Shown here one piece after another: positions 49,189-63,300 of a stretch of 64,000 nt of DNA. Both the position numbers and the translations under genes were made by a program. The first letter of the stretch is position 1. Each line of letters begins with the position of its first letter. Source of the stretch: Holothuria scabra (lineage: Eukaryota; Echinodermata; Holothuroidea; Aspidochirotida; Holothuriidae); contig CM074187.1 in assembly GCA_037179385.1 (NCBI GenBank), positions 3,720,001 to 3,784,000 on the forward strand. The letters are read 5' to 3'. The notes under the pieces are model-generated. The model worked only from the letters and a program-made list of their open reading frames with translations, was not told the origin of the DNA and searched no databases.

Positions 49189-49321
49189 CTGAAGTAGAAT
49201 GATGTCAATAACGTTAAATACGTATATGTTCGCTGCTTTTGAACGTGTCCGTTTTTAAGCACGTGTTGGTTCCGTGTTCGATGTGAACAGGCACGAACGG
49301 TGTACAGCGAGCCAAGATACA

Positions 49322-50296
49322 TTACCTATTAGAATAATTACACAGTAGATGTTTGTTCCTGTGTCTACAAGAGCTTACCAGTTCGTTTCTTTTATTTAGA
49401 GTTGCTAAGGAAGGTTTGAGAATAATGAAGAACTTTTCTTCCAGACAGAGATTACAAGTTTTAGATGAAGTGGAGTATGCTCGAGCTTTGTTCATTAGTT
49501 TCCATTTTACGGAGTGTTCTACATTTGTATCCTTTAGTTTCCAGATGTATTCACTGAGTGCAGTTGCGTGTCTTTTGTCTTTGTGTTTAAAGCTAGACTT
49601 GTGGGCGGTGTATCTTGTTTTGAATGTGTTCTCTGTTAGACCAATGTATGTTTCTTCGTTGTTGTTGTCGTGGCGTGTTACAGTTGCTTGGTACACAATG
49701 TTGTTCGTGAGGCAGTTGCCTTCCAATGGGCACTCACTTTGCTTTCTGCAATTGCAGTTGCTTCGCGTTGCCGGTTGTACTTCCTGTTTCGCCAGTATGT
49801 ATTTGTTGTGCGCTGATATAATTTGGTCTATGTTTGCCATGCAGCTGTAACTCAGTTTCACCGTGTTCCTGTTGAGTAAAGTATGTAGTGTGTGCCCAGG
49901 TGGGAAGCAGCTGTCCAAGAGGTTAAAGAATTTCTTGCCAATGTTGGTTGTGACACTGTCACTAAACGGGGGGTTGAACCAGGTTATGTTCCTATTTCGT
50001 CTTCGTTTCGGGGCTCCCTTGGAATGACTGGTGCTAGGGGGTTGGGTCTCGTACTTTAGGTTGTACCCATAGCCACTTCTTTGTAATGCTTCCTGGTATA
50101 CGGGTGATGATGCGTTGAATGTGTTTTCGTCGGAAGAAATGCTGGATAGTCTCCTGTTGATGCTTTCTGGGATGTTCTTTATGATAAGTGGGGGGTGGTT
50201 GCTCTGTTTGTGCACATAGAGAGGGGTGTTGTTTGGCTTCATGTATGGCTTGTATGTGCTTGTGCTTAGATCAAGGGTAAGGTCTAAGAAGTTCAC
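49322..50296 (-). CDS. PLE family A RT end plus GIY-YIG endonuclease (copy 3)
   Basis: 324-residue uninterrupted frame: FLDLTLDL strand, linker with [11 protein letters not shown] basic patch, cysteine cluster [33 protein letters not shown] and CLEEKFF. It shows that RT tail and nuclease form one polypeptide, and that the copy 1 break near 24165 is a one-base loss. The element is 5'-truncated, so no RT catalytic core remains. Confidence 0.82.
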   Translation of the reverse strand: MNFLDLTLDLSTSTYKPYMKPNNTPLYVHKQSNHPPLIIKNIPESINRRLSSISSDENTFNASSPVYQEALQRSGYGYNLKYETQPPSTSHSKGAPKRRRNRNITWFNPPFSDSVTTNIGKKFFNLLDSCFPPGHTLHTLLNRNTVKLSYSCMANIDQIISAHNKYILAKQEVQPATRSNCNCRKQSECPLEGNCLTNNIVYQATVTRHDNNNEETYIGLTENTFKTRYTAHKSSFKHKDKRHATALSEYIWKLKDTNVEHSVKWKLMNKARAYSTSSKTCNLCLEEKFFIILKPSLATLNKRNELVSSCRHRNKHLLCNYSNR

Positions 50297-50423
50297 TATT
50301 TTTTGTTTGCTTCAATTTCTATTTTAAGATTGTTTTTTGAGAATATCTTGCATATTTCTTTCTTCACGTTCAAAAGCAGCGAACATATACGTATTTAACG
50401 TTATTGACATCATTCTACTTCAG

Positions 50424-50479
50424 GCTTCTGAGGAGTGAGGACCTACATTATTGGCCCTTACGAAACAGTTCTGTAAAGC
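50424..50479 (+). ncRNA. Hammerhead ribozyme motif in inverted PLE A segment
   Basis: Plus-strand copy in the inverted part of PLE A copy 3. GCUU at 50424-50427, CUGAGGA at 50428-50434, GAA at the end of stem II, stem III ACAG/CUGU, H17 = A at 50475, AAGC at 50476-50479. Intact core. Confidence 0.7.
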
Positions 50480-50882
50480 TATGTTGTAAGAACTTATTGC
50501 AACCTTTTCAATATTACAGCTCCCTTCACAGGGTTGAGCACTTTACCATTGCCTGGTTGACATTACTAATTAATTTTTACTATTACGGTTATTTAGCTCC
50601 AGTTTTCTGTTGAGCACTTTATAAACCATAATAGACAATAGGTTCGAATACGTTAGTGTATAGTAAAATACATATGGGGGTACGTAATATACCTAATTAC
50701 TTCAATGTTGACCAAATTACGGACGCCTATCTGTTAACACGTACAACTTATGGACTATTGAATTTACATACATGTATATGTTTTTCCTTATAGGTGAAAT
50801 ATACAGTTATGTATTTTATTGTTTTTCTTTTCACCTAAACGTATCAAGATATACAAATTTCCCCCTAATGTTCAATCTAGTG

Positions 50883-51050
50883 ATATATATATATAAATAT
50901 ATATATACATATAAATATATATATATTATGTATATATATATATATATTATGTATATATATATATATAAATATATATATACATATAAATATATATATATTA
51001 TGTATATATATATATATATTATGTATATATATATATATATTTATATACAT
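50883..51050. repeat. TA-rich compound microsatellite
   Basis: TA repeat with TAAATA, ATACATA and TTATGTA interruptions in a higher-order duplication (about 50,885-50,960 repeated at about 50,962-51,036). It lies 230 bp beyond the inverted PLE A segment. Confidence 0.93.
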
Positions 51051-52139
51051 CCCTTTATAAAAAAAATCCTATACATTTGATAGAATAAAATACACCAATC
51101 ATTATTTTCATTATAGATCCGTCGGATCCGTGACATGTTAATTGAATTGATGAATTTACTTTGACCATATTGACACCACTCTCTTCATAAGAATTAAACG
51201 AATGAATCCTTTTTACCTTATCTTGCTTTTCAATCGATAAAAAATTTTAAAAGTACGCGTTATAAATTTGTGACGAAAGATCCCTCAGAATTCGAAAGAC
51301 ACATCTTGAACTAACATAATCTTTACAGAATGAGGGATTTAACTACAATCTACAATGACTCTATCTAAAACCGTCAGTTGACGATTTGACCAATGGCTAA
51401 TAGTTGATACTCTCTAAGGCTTAATTAAAGTTTGTATACACTATTTGTTGAAATTTGCATTAAACGTGGCGTCAAGAATTCCGAAATTAATTTTTGATCT
51501 AATTTAAATCGAACATCTGCAGAATTTGGGCATCATTCTTTGTGCATCCATACCACGGAAATTATTTTTTTTTCTAAATTTTTATTTAAATTATTAGAAA
51601 TTTTCAAAAGAAATCGGCCAGCCCTCCATCACACCCCTCCACACCTCCACTGATCGAAGATAAAATATAATATGACATTTTAAAATAAAAATATAAGCAA
51701 AGCATACTAAGAATATAAATAGCACCGTTTACTTAATTTTTTAACCTTATTTTGTTGCTGAAGACACACTGTCTGATAACTCTAGCCTAGATTAGACGTG
51801 AAATCGGTCACCTAAAGCAAAGCTTTTTTGCATTTTCTTTCATATAATTCCAAATATTCCATATATTCTCAAATACAAGCTCTTGATTTTAAAATAGTTT
51901 TCTTACTTCTTAAAAGATGCGTGATCGCCAATCTGAGGAAAGACATTTTTGTAGTTTCAAAGGTTCTGAAATACACTTTGGTGCACTGTATAGCATATGA
52001 AAACATAAAGTTTTCTACATGAAAGTGGATGGTAATCGAGCAAAATTTCAACCTGAATATTGGGGGACTAAACGATGGTTCCACCCCAGTAGCTTTCACT
52101 GGATACTAGAGCACAACAGGCCTGCAGGATAACGTCGGC

Positions 52140-52607
52140 TAGTTAGTGCTCCACCTGAGGGTGCTTCAGTGCTTCTTTCCGATTCTCCAATCGGGGAGCA
52201 TAATGCCAGTTGAAAGGAAAGCCAGAGGAGCCTACCCGGGAAAAACTCACAGGAATCGAGAGGGATTTAACCCATGCAACTGTGAATCACTTTGGCACAC
52301 AACAGCAGGAATATACAATTCTGCCACTCCATTACCTAAGACCGTGTAGGCCTTGATTGCCGACCCTGACTTTGGTCCTATACCGGTACCCCTGTGCAGC
52401 TTTGCTATAACGTACATACATGTTAAGTTTTCTGTTTTCTTTCTCTTTAATCTTTCTTTTGTCTTATTTTAGAGGTCGATATCTTTGATAAACATATTAC
52501 TAGCGTCCTGTTTATAACCCTATATTCACTCTACATCTTGCATCTTTGTAAATGTGTAAATAAAAGACATACACTGAACTAAACTAAACCGAACTGAACT
52601 GAACATA
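52140..52607 (+). repeat. Possible truncated non-LTR retroelement or SINE tail
   Basis: Sequence ends ATGTGTAAATAAAAGACATACA followed by a TGAACTAAAC-type simple repeat at 52573-52605. AATAAA-like word plus short tandem tail is typical of CR1/L2/RTE-like 3' ends. No RT frame is seen, so the class is unknown. Confidence 0.35.
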
Positions 52608-54481
52608 CGGTAACTTGCTTCAAACTTGAAAATTAATATTTTTAGACGCCTTTGAGGTCGTATGTGGTAACCACTTTTCTCACAATGAACCAATTTTGTC
52701 ACTAATTTCTCCATTACCACTAAGTTTCACCCATTATCTTTAACAAGGATTCCACACTTGAACAGAATTCTCAAGGTGAGACCTCACAAGTTATTTGAAC
52801 AATCTAATGACAGACAATATCTTCATCAATTGGAAACGGAAATGACATGTAATCAAACGAAGAATCCAGTTACCTTTCCTTGCTGCTTTCAAACACTGTT
52901 TGGAAGATTTGAAAGCCCATGATGAATTGGTCACGGTAATAATATACACTTGATATCCTTTCTTGCACAATTACATAATTTGATAATTGACAGACAGTAA
53001 TACTCCATGCAAAGACTTTTAATCCAAGTCATGAAACCCTAGCCACGGTATGCAGAGCATGCCGAGGGGGTATTGATTTCAATCCTGCCGAAAGTACCGT
53101 GTGATTTTTCGCAACCTAAGTGGACTAGAAGCACGGTCATGTGATAATAATTAACCTTCAGCAGTGGGTTTGGAAACTCTATATGCCTCACTTAAACAAA
53201 AGATAACTGAGGTTAGAAAATAAACTTTTTGCAGGAATCAAAACAGCATCCCTATTCGAAATACACACTAAGACTGAAGGAAGCGTTGATATTATGGAAG
53301 CCTACATGCATCACCTTGCATTTATCATCTGTCTCCTATGTGGGTTATATTTAGGGCAAATCAGGGACACTGCAAATGCCATCAAATGGATGTGTATAAA
53401 ACATTCTCTGTTCCAATTTGACTATATGAATATTCTTCGCTTCTCCAATAATATATTTGGTGGGTAGGGTTATGGATCATAAAGACAGAATGACCTTTAA
53501 ATTCCTTCACCCAGAGCACTAGTATCTTCACTTGTATTTGATTGATCAGTTCGTTGAACCTCGGGCTACTGCACACCGGTGTAATAAAAATAATAATATG
53601 TAAATTGTAACTTAGGGTGACAGTTCCATTGACTTCCACTCTAAAAGTTCAAATTTTCTATCACCTAACCCTTACTCTACCCCTAACCCCACCCAGTTCA
53701 GTGTAACTTTATTTCAATCTCAAGTCAAGTTAATGACAACATAATGTGACTAAAACATAACCTGTAACATAAAAATTGGTACATTTGAAAAAGGGAAATA
53801 CTTTAGATGAGATGATGAGATGAGATTGAGAAATGGCAATTGAAGCTCCTAGGGGCTTGTGGAGGTTGACAACCCCTAATACCTTTACCAAATTTCGTAA
53901 TGATATCCTGCACACCATAATGATTCATTTAAGCCTACTTCCGACAGCAAAATCCTTCTGAATTGTACCTAATACACTAAGATGACAGTGTAAAGTCGAC
54001 TAAAAGTCAACTGTAACCTTACTGCCAATTAATTAGCACGAACTGTCACCGTACTGAACAATCCATGCGAACAATAATAAATAGGTTAAAAGTGTTGTTG
54101 GGCAGGTGCGCAAATCCCGGGGGGCAAGGGGGGCCTTCTCCCCCTCAAGTGAAAAAGTGGGGGCCAAATGGTAATTTGCCCCCCCCCCCCCAAAAAAAAA
54201 ATGAGTAGACCTTAAAATACGGTCACCTTTTTTCGTTTTTTTTTCGTTCAAAACAGTTTTTCTGAAGCTTCGGAAATGCTAGAACACAAGAGCTTCCGGG
54301 GGCTTCGTCCCCTGGACCCCCACAGGGGCTTTGCCTCTAGATCCCACCAGGGGCCCTTTGGGGCTTCTTTCTTCGCGCTCGCGGTGCCAGCCACGCGTGC
54401 ACAGTTTGATACTCATGGGCACATCATAAGCATTTACCCCCCACTTTCAAACAGAGATTTGCGCCCCTGTTGATGGGGACA

Positions 54482-54640
54482 GTTTGTGACAAAAGTTGTT
54501 GACAGTTATGACAAAAGTGGTGACCTCTGTTGTGACAAAAGTGGCGCTACTTATGACAAAAGTGGTAACCTGTGACAAAATTGTGACAAAAGTTGTGAGC
54601 TATGACAAAAGTGGCTGATTGTGACAAAAGTGGTTGCTAC
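54482..54640 (+). repeat. Irregular short tandem repeat, TGACAAAAGTGG
   Basis: Eight to nine TGACAAAAGT(G/T)G words separated by 6-10 variable bases. Not a coding frame. Confidence 0.85.
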
Positions 54641-54789
54641 ACGCGTGCACGCTACAGCTGGTGCACGCGCGGTTGAATAAGAAGACACATCTGACTTGTA
54701 AGGATAACGTCCTCGTGAAGCAAATATGTTAAACTGGCGTTTCAAACTTTTTGGTTACCAATAGCAGTGGGTTCGGCCCCAGCTGGATC

Positions 54790-55130
54790 CGCGCTCACTA
54801 TCTGAGCGGAGCACCGCCGTGCATTTGGTGCGGAGAGTACCAGCAAATGTTTGGATAGAAATGCGCACTCTTGATCCTCTCCCGGGCTTTAAAAGTAAGT
54901 TCCTACAAATATATTGTCAGATTTTAAGGATGGAAAACAATTTTCCTTAAACGTTATTTGCACATTGTCAAAATAATCTTTCTTTTACTTTTTTTTAAGC
55001 TTTAGCAACTCACCGTATTTTTGTTTAAACTGATCTGTAGCACTTCAGTTCTAAAATTAGTCGAAATATCGCGATCATTCAGATAGCCGAAAACGGCATT
55101 TGACGATTTTGTAAATGGAACCTACGCAGG
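54790..55130 (+). repeat. Dispersed palindromic repeat, two partial copies
   Basis: ATCTGAGCGGAGCACCGCC with GGTGCGGAGAGTACC at about 54806, and a second AAATATCGCGATCATTCAGA with AAACGGCATTT near 55065. Confidence 0.5.
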
Positions 55131-55743
55131 GGTAATTATTTTGAACTTTCGTTTGCAATAAAGTTTCCACGTACATAAAATGCGAGGAAATTTCAAAAGG
55201 CTTTGAAATTTACCTCATAAAATCATATTGTGTCAATCTCCCTCCTTTGCGTCGGAAAAATGCCATCTCAAAACAAACAGCAAGTTAAACTGAGGTCGTA
55301 AAATCGGAAAGAATATTTTGGTTGACTCTCACCAATTCAATCACCATGTATTTCATGATATTCAGTCAGTAATTAATGCAGTATAATTGGATGAGCTCAA
55401 CTTGAATAATAATCTTTCCGGCATGATGACAAATTCAAGGTCAGCATGGTCATGATTATATAGCTGCGGGCAGATTCACTCTGTGATTATTGTGTTATTC
55501 TAAGCATTGCATTCGTCATGATTTCAATGAAACTAATACAATACAACGTTGATATCCTAGGAAACCGACATCTTTCCCCCGGCGTGTGCAGGGGGGCCAG
55601 CGGGCCATGCCCCCATCTCCACCCCCTCCCATGGATAGGGGACAAAATGAGAGGGGAGAAAAAAGAGGAGGGGAAAGAAAGGAAAGAAAGGGGAAGGGAA
55701 GAAAAGTAATGAAGATTGGAGCCAGAGGAATTTGCGGAAATGG

Positions 55744-56993
55744 TACACTGTTAAAAATTTCTCTGTAAAATTTACATAATTTTTATGGCAAATTTTTTTC
55801 CAACCAAATAATGTTTTTTTTACAGCCAGACTGTAATCATGAAAAAACATTAACTGTTTGTTTTTCTTTACAGTTTTTGGATGTAAATTAGTTTACAAAT
55901 GTCTACTGTAAAATCGAATTACAGAATTGTTCTGTTTTTTTTTTTACCTTAATTTTATGTGAATTTACAGCCTACTGTTTTCATTCTCGGCGTTTTAATA
56001 TTTATTATAATATCGCTTTTTTTCCTTTCATATGTTATTACGTAACATACACTTCACCATTACGTAGATCAGGTATTTGCTTATCAACGTAATGTGTCGT
56101 TACGAAGTTATTTTCAGTCAAAACACAATGAGGATACTTTGTTATCACATTGTTGTCCAGTAGACTGCTATCTCTAGGAACTTTGTAATTGGAAAGTCAC
56201 ATTTTTGTACAATATAATAATTGTTTTTAAAATAAATATGACAAAGAATGCAAATACATTGGTTGCAAACATTTCCAGACAAGGTAAACAATAAGTTTAT
56301 TATTTCCTGATTAAAAAACGCCAAAAAAGATATTATTCAAAGCAACAGCAATCCTTTTGTTAGGAAAATGCCTACAAAATAAGCTCCACCCATTTATGCA
56401 AAATGAGATATACGTCATAAAGTGGTGGTAAATTTACAGACTCTTTCAAGTAAATTTGTGAAACGTTTTTAATTCGATCAAGTGCATGAGCGCCTGTGGC
56501 GATGAGTTGACATCGGTATACCAATTGTCAGTATAATAAATGTAAGTTAATTTTCAAATAGGGCCATAAATTTGCCAAAAATGTTTTCTTTTTTAACTGA
56601 AACTTCGCAGAACGATGCATGTTATATATTGAAAATTTTCTGTCTATTTCTTATTTGTTTGTTTGTTTGGGCTTATTTTTGTTTCTTTTTCAGCTTAAAA
56701 ACAAAATGAATGTTTGTTAAATGACAGTATATTTATGTGAAATCAGAAAAATACAAAATACTGTTAAAATTTCTGTAAATTTACAGAAAAAGTTTTACAA
56801 AGCAGTAAAATTTGGTTAAAAAAGCAGACAGAAATGGTTTTTCAAATAAACAGAAAATACATGTTAAACAACCTTTTTTTATTGTAGCAATACAAAGTGT
56901 CTGTAAAGATACAGAAAATCTCTATTAAAAGTAAAATACAAAAAGTTTAAGTTAAAAAAAGTCTGTAAATTTACAGAACTTTTTAACAGTGTA
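55744..56993. mobile_element. 1.25-kb TIR element, TACACTGTTAAAAA ends
   Basis: Perfect 14-bp inverted ends at 55744-55757 and 56980-56993, followed inward by TCTGTAAATTTACA-like repeats. The interior is AT-rich with many CTGTAAATTTACAG palindromes and has no transposase frame. TA at each end could be the target duplication. Confidence 0.65.
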
Positions 56994-57849
56994 GCAATGG
57001 CGTAAATTACAGAAGAGTACTGCAAACTTCCTCTCCATAAACTGATAAACATGGGAAGTGGTGTACGGCGACCGACCACCCTAGCCCCAACATATTGATG
57101 GATGAACCAATAATAGGCTCATCTTGGGCGAGGTGTGTGATGTAGCTAGCTATCAGTGTTAATGAGTGGCGTCATAGTATCAGCGAAAGCAATCCTAAAT
57201 TGTACGTCTTCCAAAACCTCTGACTATATTTTTTATTCAGGAGCGATGAGATATTTTGCCAGTATACTGTTTAATATCTGCCCAAATTGATGGCTGTACT
57301 GCTACAGCCCCTGTTCCAGTATTTAAATTAATTTTTAAACGTGGAATATCAAGGCAAAGGTGGTTTAGATGCATGCTGGAGTGCTTGGGGAGTGATGGTT
57401 TCCTGCGATCAGGAAGAAGTATTTGGTAATTACTTTGGCGCTCCAGCTCTTGGTGGAGATCCGCGCCAAGTTCCCTCACCCTCCCCCAATTGGTTCAAAG
57501 TATATTTATTTGTTCTCGATATTTCATTCGATTTGAAATGTCATGGGCGGATTTAGGGGGAATGGGGCGTAGGTCCCTTCCAGGCCCCTTTTCCAAAAAA
57601 GTTTGAAGTCTTTTTTACTTCATTTAACAAAAATAAGGCCCTTATCCAACTAAAATCGGCCTTTGTGATGTGTCATGATTGCCTAATGACACCCTCCCCT
57701 TACATCCCTCGAATTTTCTTCTTCCTCACTTTAAAAAAAAAATGAGGTTTTTATGCAAATTTCTGATCATTTTGTATTTTTTCTTTCTTTTCGTTGATTT
57801 TAAGATTTAATTGCAAAAATAGCTAAAAATAACGACTTCTTAAAATCTG

Positions 57850-57955
57850 CTTACAATCCTCAGAAATGTCATTTCTGGCTGTCTGAGGGGTTACAGTTTT
57901 CAGATTTTCTGATCCGCTCCGCGCTGACCAATTGTGGAACTCCTTTCAGCTTCTT
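57850..57955 (-). repeat. Dispersed palindromic repeat copy
   Basis: AGAAATGTCATTTCTGGC, then CTGAGGGGTTAC and CCGCTCCGCGCTGACCAATT: reverse orientation of the family. Confidence 0.5.
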
Positions 57956-58949
57956 TCAGACATAGGCGTGGAGACAGGGAAAGTCCCCCCCCCCCCCGGA
58001 AAAATAGCAAAATTTGAAAATTCGCGCAGGGTTTTGGAAAAAAATTTAATAGTCACTTGAGCTTCAAAACTCGTTTTCCGAAAATTCTGGCGCGTACTCG
58101 AAATCTTTAAGAGATGTGCCCGAAAAAAGGAAAGAACGTCATAATTGAGGTAACATGTTCATATAAGTTCAACAAGATTAAAAAAAAGTCGCTGTAGACG
58201 CTCGGGCAGCAAAAAGAGCTATTATTCGTGAGTTTTACTTCACGATAGGCCTATTTACATCACAATGACTAAATTGGTCGAATATCGACAAGCATTTGCC
58301 GGAAAGAAAGAAAGGTATTATAGCCAGGGTAACATATTTACGAAAAATCAAAGAGATAAAAAACTCGTGACACATTTGGGAAATCTGTCGCTTAAAAAAA
58401 CAATTATTCTTAAGCCTGATTTTGCGTTTAAATCTTGGGCAGCATAAGTCCCGAAAAGCTTATTATTTTCATACCTTCAAACCTTTGCTCGAAAAACAGA
58501 AAAGTAAATTTTCTTGAAAAAATGAACTGATGCAAAGATTCGCTTCACATTCGGGTAACTTGTGAAAAAAATTTCCTCCGGCCCCCCTCCCCTTCACACT
58601 GTAGTCTGGCATAATCTTTATCCGAAATGGTAAAATACTCAGGTCGAAGTTTGAGAAAAGTTCTGGGATGTTTCAGTTGCCAAATTAATTCGATTGACAG
58701 ACGGGAGGGCATTCACTTGACTTGTAGTGTTATTAGCTGACTTGCCATATATCTATCCTAACCCTACAGACAAAACTTGGGCAACGGTAATGAAAACCAT
58801 GTCAATAGGTTGTTTATAAAATTATATAATGACATAATTTAAGACAGTCTTGGCATAAGCCTGCATGAAAATCATTTTAACCCATCTCGTAACATGCCTT
58901 TTTTTCAAAAGGTTTTACTAATAGAAGCAGTAGGGTATTTACAGGGTGA

Positions 58950-59640
58950 AGGGGGTTTCGCCCCACCCCCCTGGCTTTTACAAGTGAAAAATTCGGAAAT
59001 TTGCCATTTGTGACACTAGTCAACTGCACTGTGGTTTTCTGGGCCAAATCTTTTTCCATCAAATTCCGAATTCTCTTCAATGAAAGCTCTATATTTGTAA
59101 CTGTTTGTTTCTAAAATGCACAGTTTTCCTTTCCGCGCGTTTTGCTCGCAGCAATCTGCAGTTGCTACTGCAGTCGAGTTCCCTCATATATTTCTGAAAT
59201 CTGGAAATGACAAAATCAACAGATCATCAAGTGGTGCTATTTTCATGATTGTTCTATCAGTAAGTTCCATTTTTTCCAACATAAGCTCTTTACTCTTAAA
59301 TTGACGTCGGAGAGCCTCAATTTGTAGGCCTTACAAAAAACGTTGTGTAGCATCAACGATCTTTAATCGCCGTGCCATCTCAGAATTGCCAATAGGAAAT
59401 ACAGATTCTTCAGTGTTCCAAAAATTTCACGTTTCCTTATGCAGGAAACCCATTATCCAAACTTTTTTCCAATAAAAGCTCCATATTTTAAAAAAATTGC
59501 TGAAACATGGCAAAAAATTTCGGCGCGCTTCGAGCGCCGCAAATTACATCCCCTAAAAATGGTGTTCATCCTTTCAAAAAATAAAAAATCGGAAAATTTG
59601 GGTGCGTGTTCCTTCCTGGAACAATTCTAGCAATGCCACT
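58950..59640 (+). repeat. Dispersed repeat family D, long copy
   Basis: Shares blocks with 61895-62260 (AGTCAACTNCANTGTGGTTTTC, TATTTGTAAYTRTTTGTTTC, GCGCGCAGCAA-like) and, inverted, with about 31795-31990 (GCGCTTCGAGCGCCGCAAAT, CCCTAAAAATGGTGTTCA). Non-coding as seen. Confidence 0.5.
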
Positions 59641-59869
59641 GAATAGAAGTAAAATCATTTACAGTAAAGAGTTCGGGCAGTCACAAAGACACTTTTCATA
59701 AATTCAATATATATTGAATTTAACCAAGAGTCGCAAGGGAGTTCATTACATTAGCATGTTTTCAATTTCGTTTTGTAGTTTTCCCACGAAGAGATACGAT
59801 ACCATTTCATCCAATGGTACATTTTGTCTGGTAATTTTTCTGATCAAAATAGCACTGCTTTGATCCTCC

Positions 59870-60160
59870 TTCCAAGCCTGGAAAATGCAAACTCCGGCTA
59901 TCTAAGGGTTCATGTTTTGCAAACTTTGCTTTGCGCCCAGCGACAACTAATGGTGGTGCTCTGCTTAGATAGTCTTTCTGACTGAAATTTAGTTTAAAGT
60001 GGACGTGTTTTAAAAAACGAAAACTCAAAATAGCGACTGCTTTGTTCATTCTTGTAAAACTGGGAAGTGCATTTTCGATCTTCCGAACGGTACGATTTTT
60101 TCAAAATTTTCTCTACTCTCCACGCCAACTGATGTTGGCGATCCCCTTAGATCGTGGGCC
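59870..60160 (-). repeat. Dispersed palindromic repeat, two adjacent copies
   Basis: GCGCCCAGCGACAACTAATGG with TGGTGCTCTGCTTAGATAGT (about 59932-59971), and CTCCACGCCAACTGATGTTGG with CGATCCCCTTAGATCG (about 60117-60154). Confidence 0.55.
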
Positions 60161-60389
60161 AGCTGTCATGCACTGCCCTGTACCCTAATTCATTTTTCCA
60201 AACTTCGCTTACACCACGGAAATTCTTGGACACTGACATTTGGATTTATCTTTTTTCAACTTTTTCCTTTAATGGAAACTGAGGGAAAATATAAAATAAC
60301 TAACGATGTAGATGTCCTGGAAGGTATAATGGGGCAGAGCGTAGCCAGGGGGTGAGGGTCGATGGTGAACCCCCCCCCCCCCCCCATTA

Positions 60390-63300
60390 GCATAAATTTG
60401 ATACTTTTATGTTTATTTTTACAATATTGCTAGTGTTTCCCCACTTAAAATAGGGTAAGTCTGTAATGCGCCTCTCTGGAGGCATTTTGCACCAAAATTT
60501 TCTTGCGCTCCGGGCAAATCCAGTTATTTGCAGCAATAGATGCTTACTGGATTTCAGTGCTGTTATTCTTAGAAAATAGTTCACAAAATACATAATAATA
60601 GGTCTTCTTAAGCATACAAAATATCGTATAAATTATGAACCAAATCACTTATTTTCACATTAAAACACTAAAAAGCTTCACATCGTGGGAGGGGAAAGCC
60701 CCCCCCCCCCCGCGCTCTGATTAGGTCTCTTCTCTCCCTAGCTTCAGTTTTGGCCCCCTATGAAGAAAGATCTAGACACGCCCTTGCATCTTCCTATTCA
60801 CTTTTGTTATAATTTTTTTCCATCAGTTTGAATGAAGCATATTTATTTTGTTTCATACTCAAATGATTTATTAAAAATAGTGTTTTGCGAGCCATTTTCA
60901 TTAATTTCTGAGTTTCATAAATCATTCATTGCATTAATGCCAGATCTCGAAATTTTACACGACATTCATATACCTCCTTTAGAATTTTGGACAATGTGAA
61001 GTCAAAGACTTAAATAATTACTGGTAATTACTGGTCCCGATATCTGTTGCCCATGTAAATTACAACGGGTGGACATGAAAATATAGTTGTGCTGTATTCT
61101 AAAATTTGAAGAAGTTAACAAGTTGGCATAGCCTACACTGCATACCAGAAGTCATATGGAAATATAAGTTCCAGGCCAAAATGGTAAAAACACAGGATTA
61201 GGAAACACCTTTTTCTTCCATGCAAAGTTTCATTACGTAAATTTTCCGGGAGACATAAATACTTTCTTTCAACATTCTCAACACTTTTTGCCCTGAATTT
61301 GCTAATTTGGGGCCATTTTCTCTCATAATTCACTATTTTAGAAAATTTTGAATATTTTTGTAATTGATTTGTCACGATTTATGATATAGAAGGAATATAA
61401 ACATTGATAACATTAAGATGACCAAAGTATTCAGACTATATAAAATAATTTACCTTGAATTTACCTTGAAGCGCCACCCTCTCCATGTAGGATCATCTCC
61501 GTATGGTTGAGGCTGGCTACTTGATGATAGGAGGCCACAGGCCCTTAATGATCAGATACTGACCCATATGACACCCATTTAATTCCCATATGAACCCAAA
61601 TAAATGAAATAACCCATAAGCCCTGATATAAGATCACGTTCTTATTGTTATCGGTTTACCTAATTTTGCGAGTGTTCTCTGTGCTCTGTAATCTTGCTTA
61701 ATTTCAAAGAGAAACAAAACAGATACGGTACAGGAAAATATCACAATTATATGGATTTTGAATTTCAACATTTACTACCTTAGCAATGGAAAACACCATG
61801 AGAGTGAGGTGAGAACACGATAGAGTGAGAGTTGAATGGATAGTATTCATTTCACACATTCTAAAATATTCATTTTTATAATCTATCCAGTGGCGTAGCT
61901 ACAGGAGGGGGCAGTGGTGACATTCGAAAATTTACTTAATAAGACACCAGTCAACTCCAGTGTGGTTTTCATAACTCTTCACGAAACTGAGAATTTCCTC
62001 GATTACATGCTCAATATTTGTAATTATTTGTTTCAAAAACGCAATTTGCATTTGTTTCGCGCGCAGCAAATTTTAGTTCCGAATGCAGCAGTGTTCACCT
62101 ATAAATTATCTTGGTAAACTTTTCCGAGCTCTCAATAGCCTACATTAAGCTCTCCTCTTTGAAATATTTTGTCTGAAAAACGACAAAGTATCGGAAACTC
62201 CGAAGAGCCCCAATCCGTAGATATTTATGTAGCAAAACGAGTCCTAGTCTCTGTGCTCTCCCAAATGAATTTATATTAAAGCGTTATTCCATGAATAAAA
62301 TACACCGTTTCAAATGATAGTCCTTCTTATACACATTCAGAGAATGTTTATGCTTACGGTATGCAAATGTTTACATACATATTTTCCGTTGTTTTGTTTT
62401 TTTAATTTAGTTCTATTTTTTTTCAATTATTCTTCCATCTGTTTCCCTTGGATTTCTTTTTGTGGGGACCGGTTTTACTTTTTTACTATTTTGTAAGTCA
62501 TGAGCCATTCTTGTTATACTCCTGATGCGAGCATAAGCAACTTAGCAATCGATCAATCAATCAAAGAATCTTCTGAAGAGACAAAATCACATGCAGGGTT
62601 TAATACACATGAAGTACATGAAAACTAAGTTTTTTATGTATATAGTTATTTTACTTAATTTAATCCGAGGGGGCCTGGAAATTTGAAAATGAGTTATTAA
62701 ATTACCTTTACTGTTTGTTTTTAAATGAATATTATTTTAATGTTTATTTTAATTTCATTGTACCGAAGTTTTGCCATTTACGGTGCGTCTCCGCTGGTCC
62801 ACGCCTACCACGTTTTGGACATGATCTTTATACCAATTGCTGATAACTATTTTAACCAGCGCATCAAGCGGGGAATCCCCATCGCACAACGTTTGCATTA
62901 AATGATTAAGGTGCTTTGGTTGTTCTCTGTGAGATGTCGTGAATCCCACATTTTACCAGGCCCTGATTCAAGGGTGGGGGCTTTTACGGCCTCACCCCCC
63001 CCCCTCCCCTAGTCGGTAACGCAAATAACGTCATGACATAGGCCTATTGGCCGACAGCTATTCAAATTATTCAAATCTTGTTGTTTTGGCCAGAAAGTTG
63101 CAGCTCCTTGATATGGCGAAGGCAAGGGTGGCAGGAAAGTATTAGATAGCCCATTCACCCGGGCTCAATATCATACGAGGTTCGTGAGTGTATTTGGATT
63201 TGTGTTGTGAGGGAAAGGATGAGCCTGAAATAGCTCCTTGAATATTTTCGTAGCTAAACATTTAGTGTATTTGTCATTTTTGATGTGACGAAAAGGGGGG

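Noticed and set aside
57237..57479. Minus-strand 80-residue frame with protein-like composition
   Set aside because: No recognisable motif, splice context or repeated copy; cannot be separated from chance.
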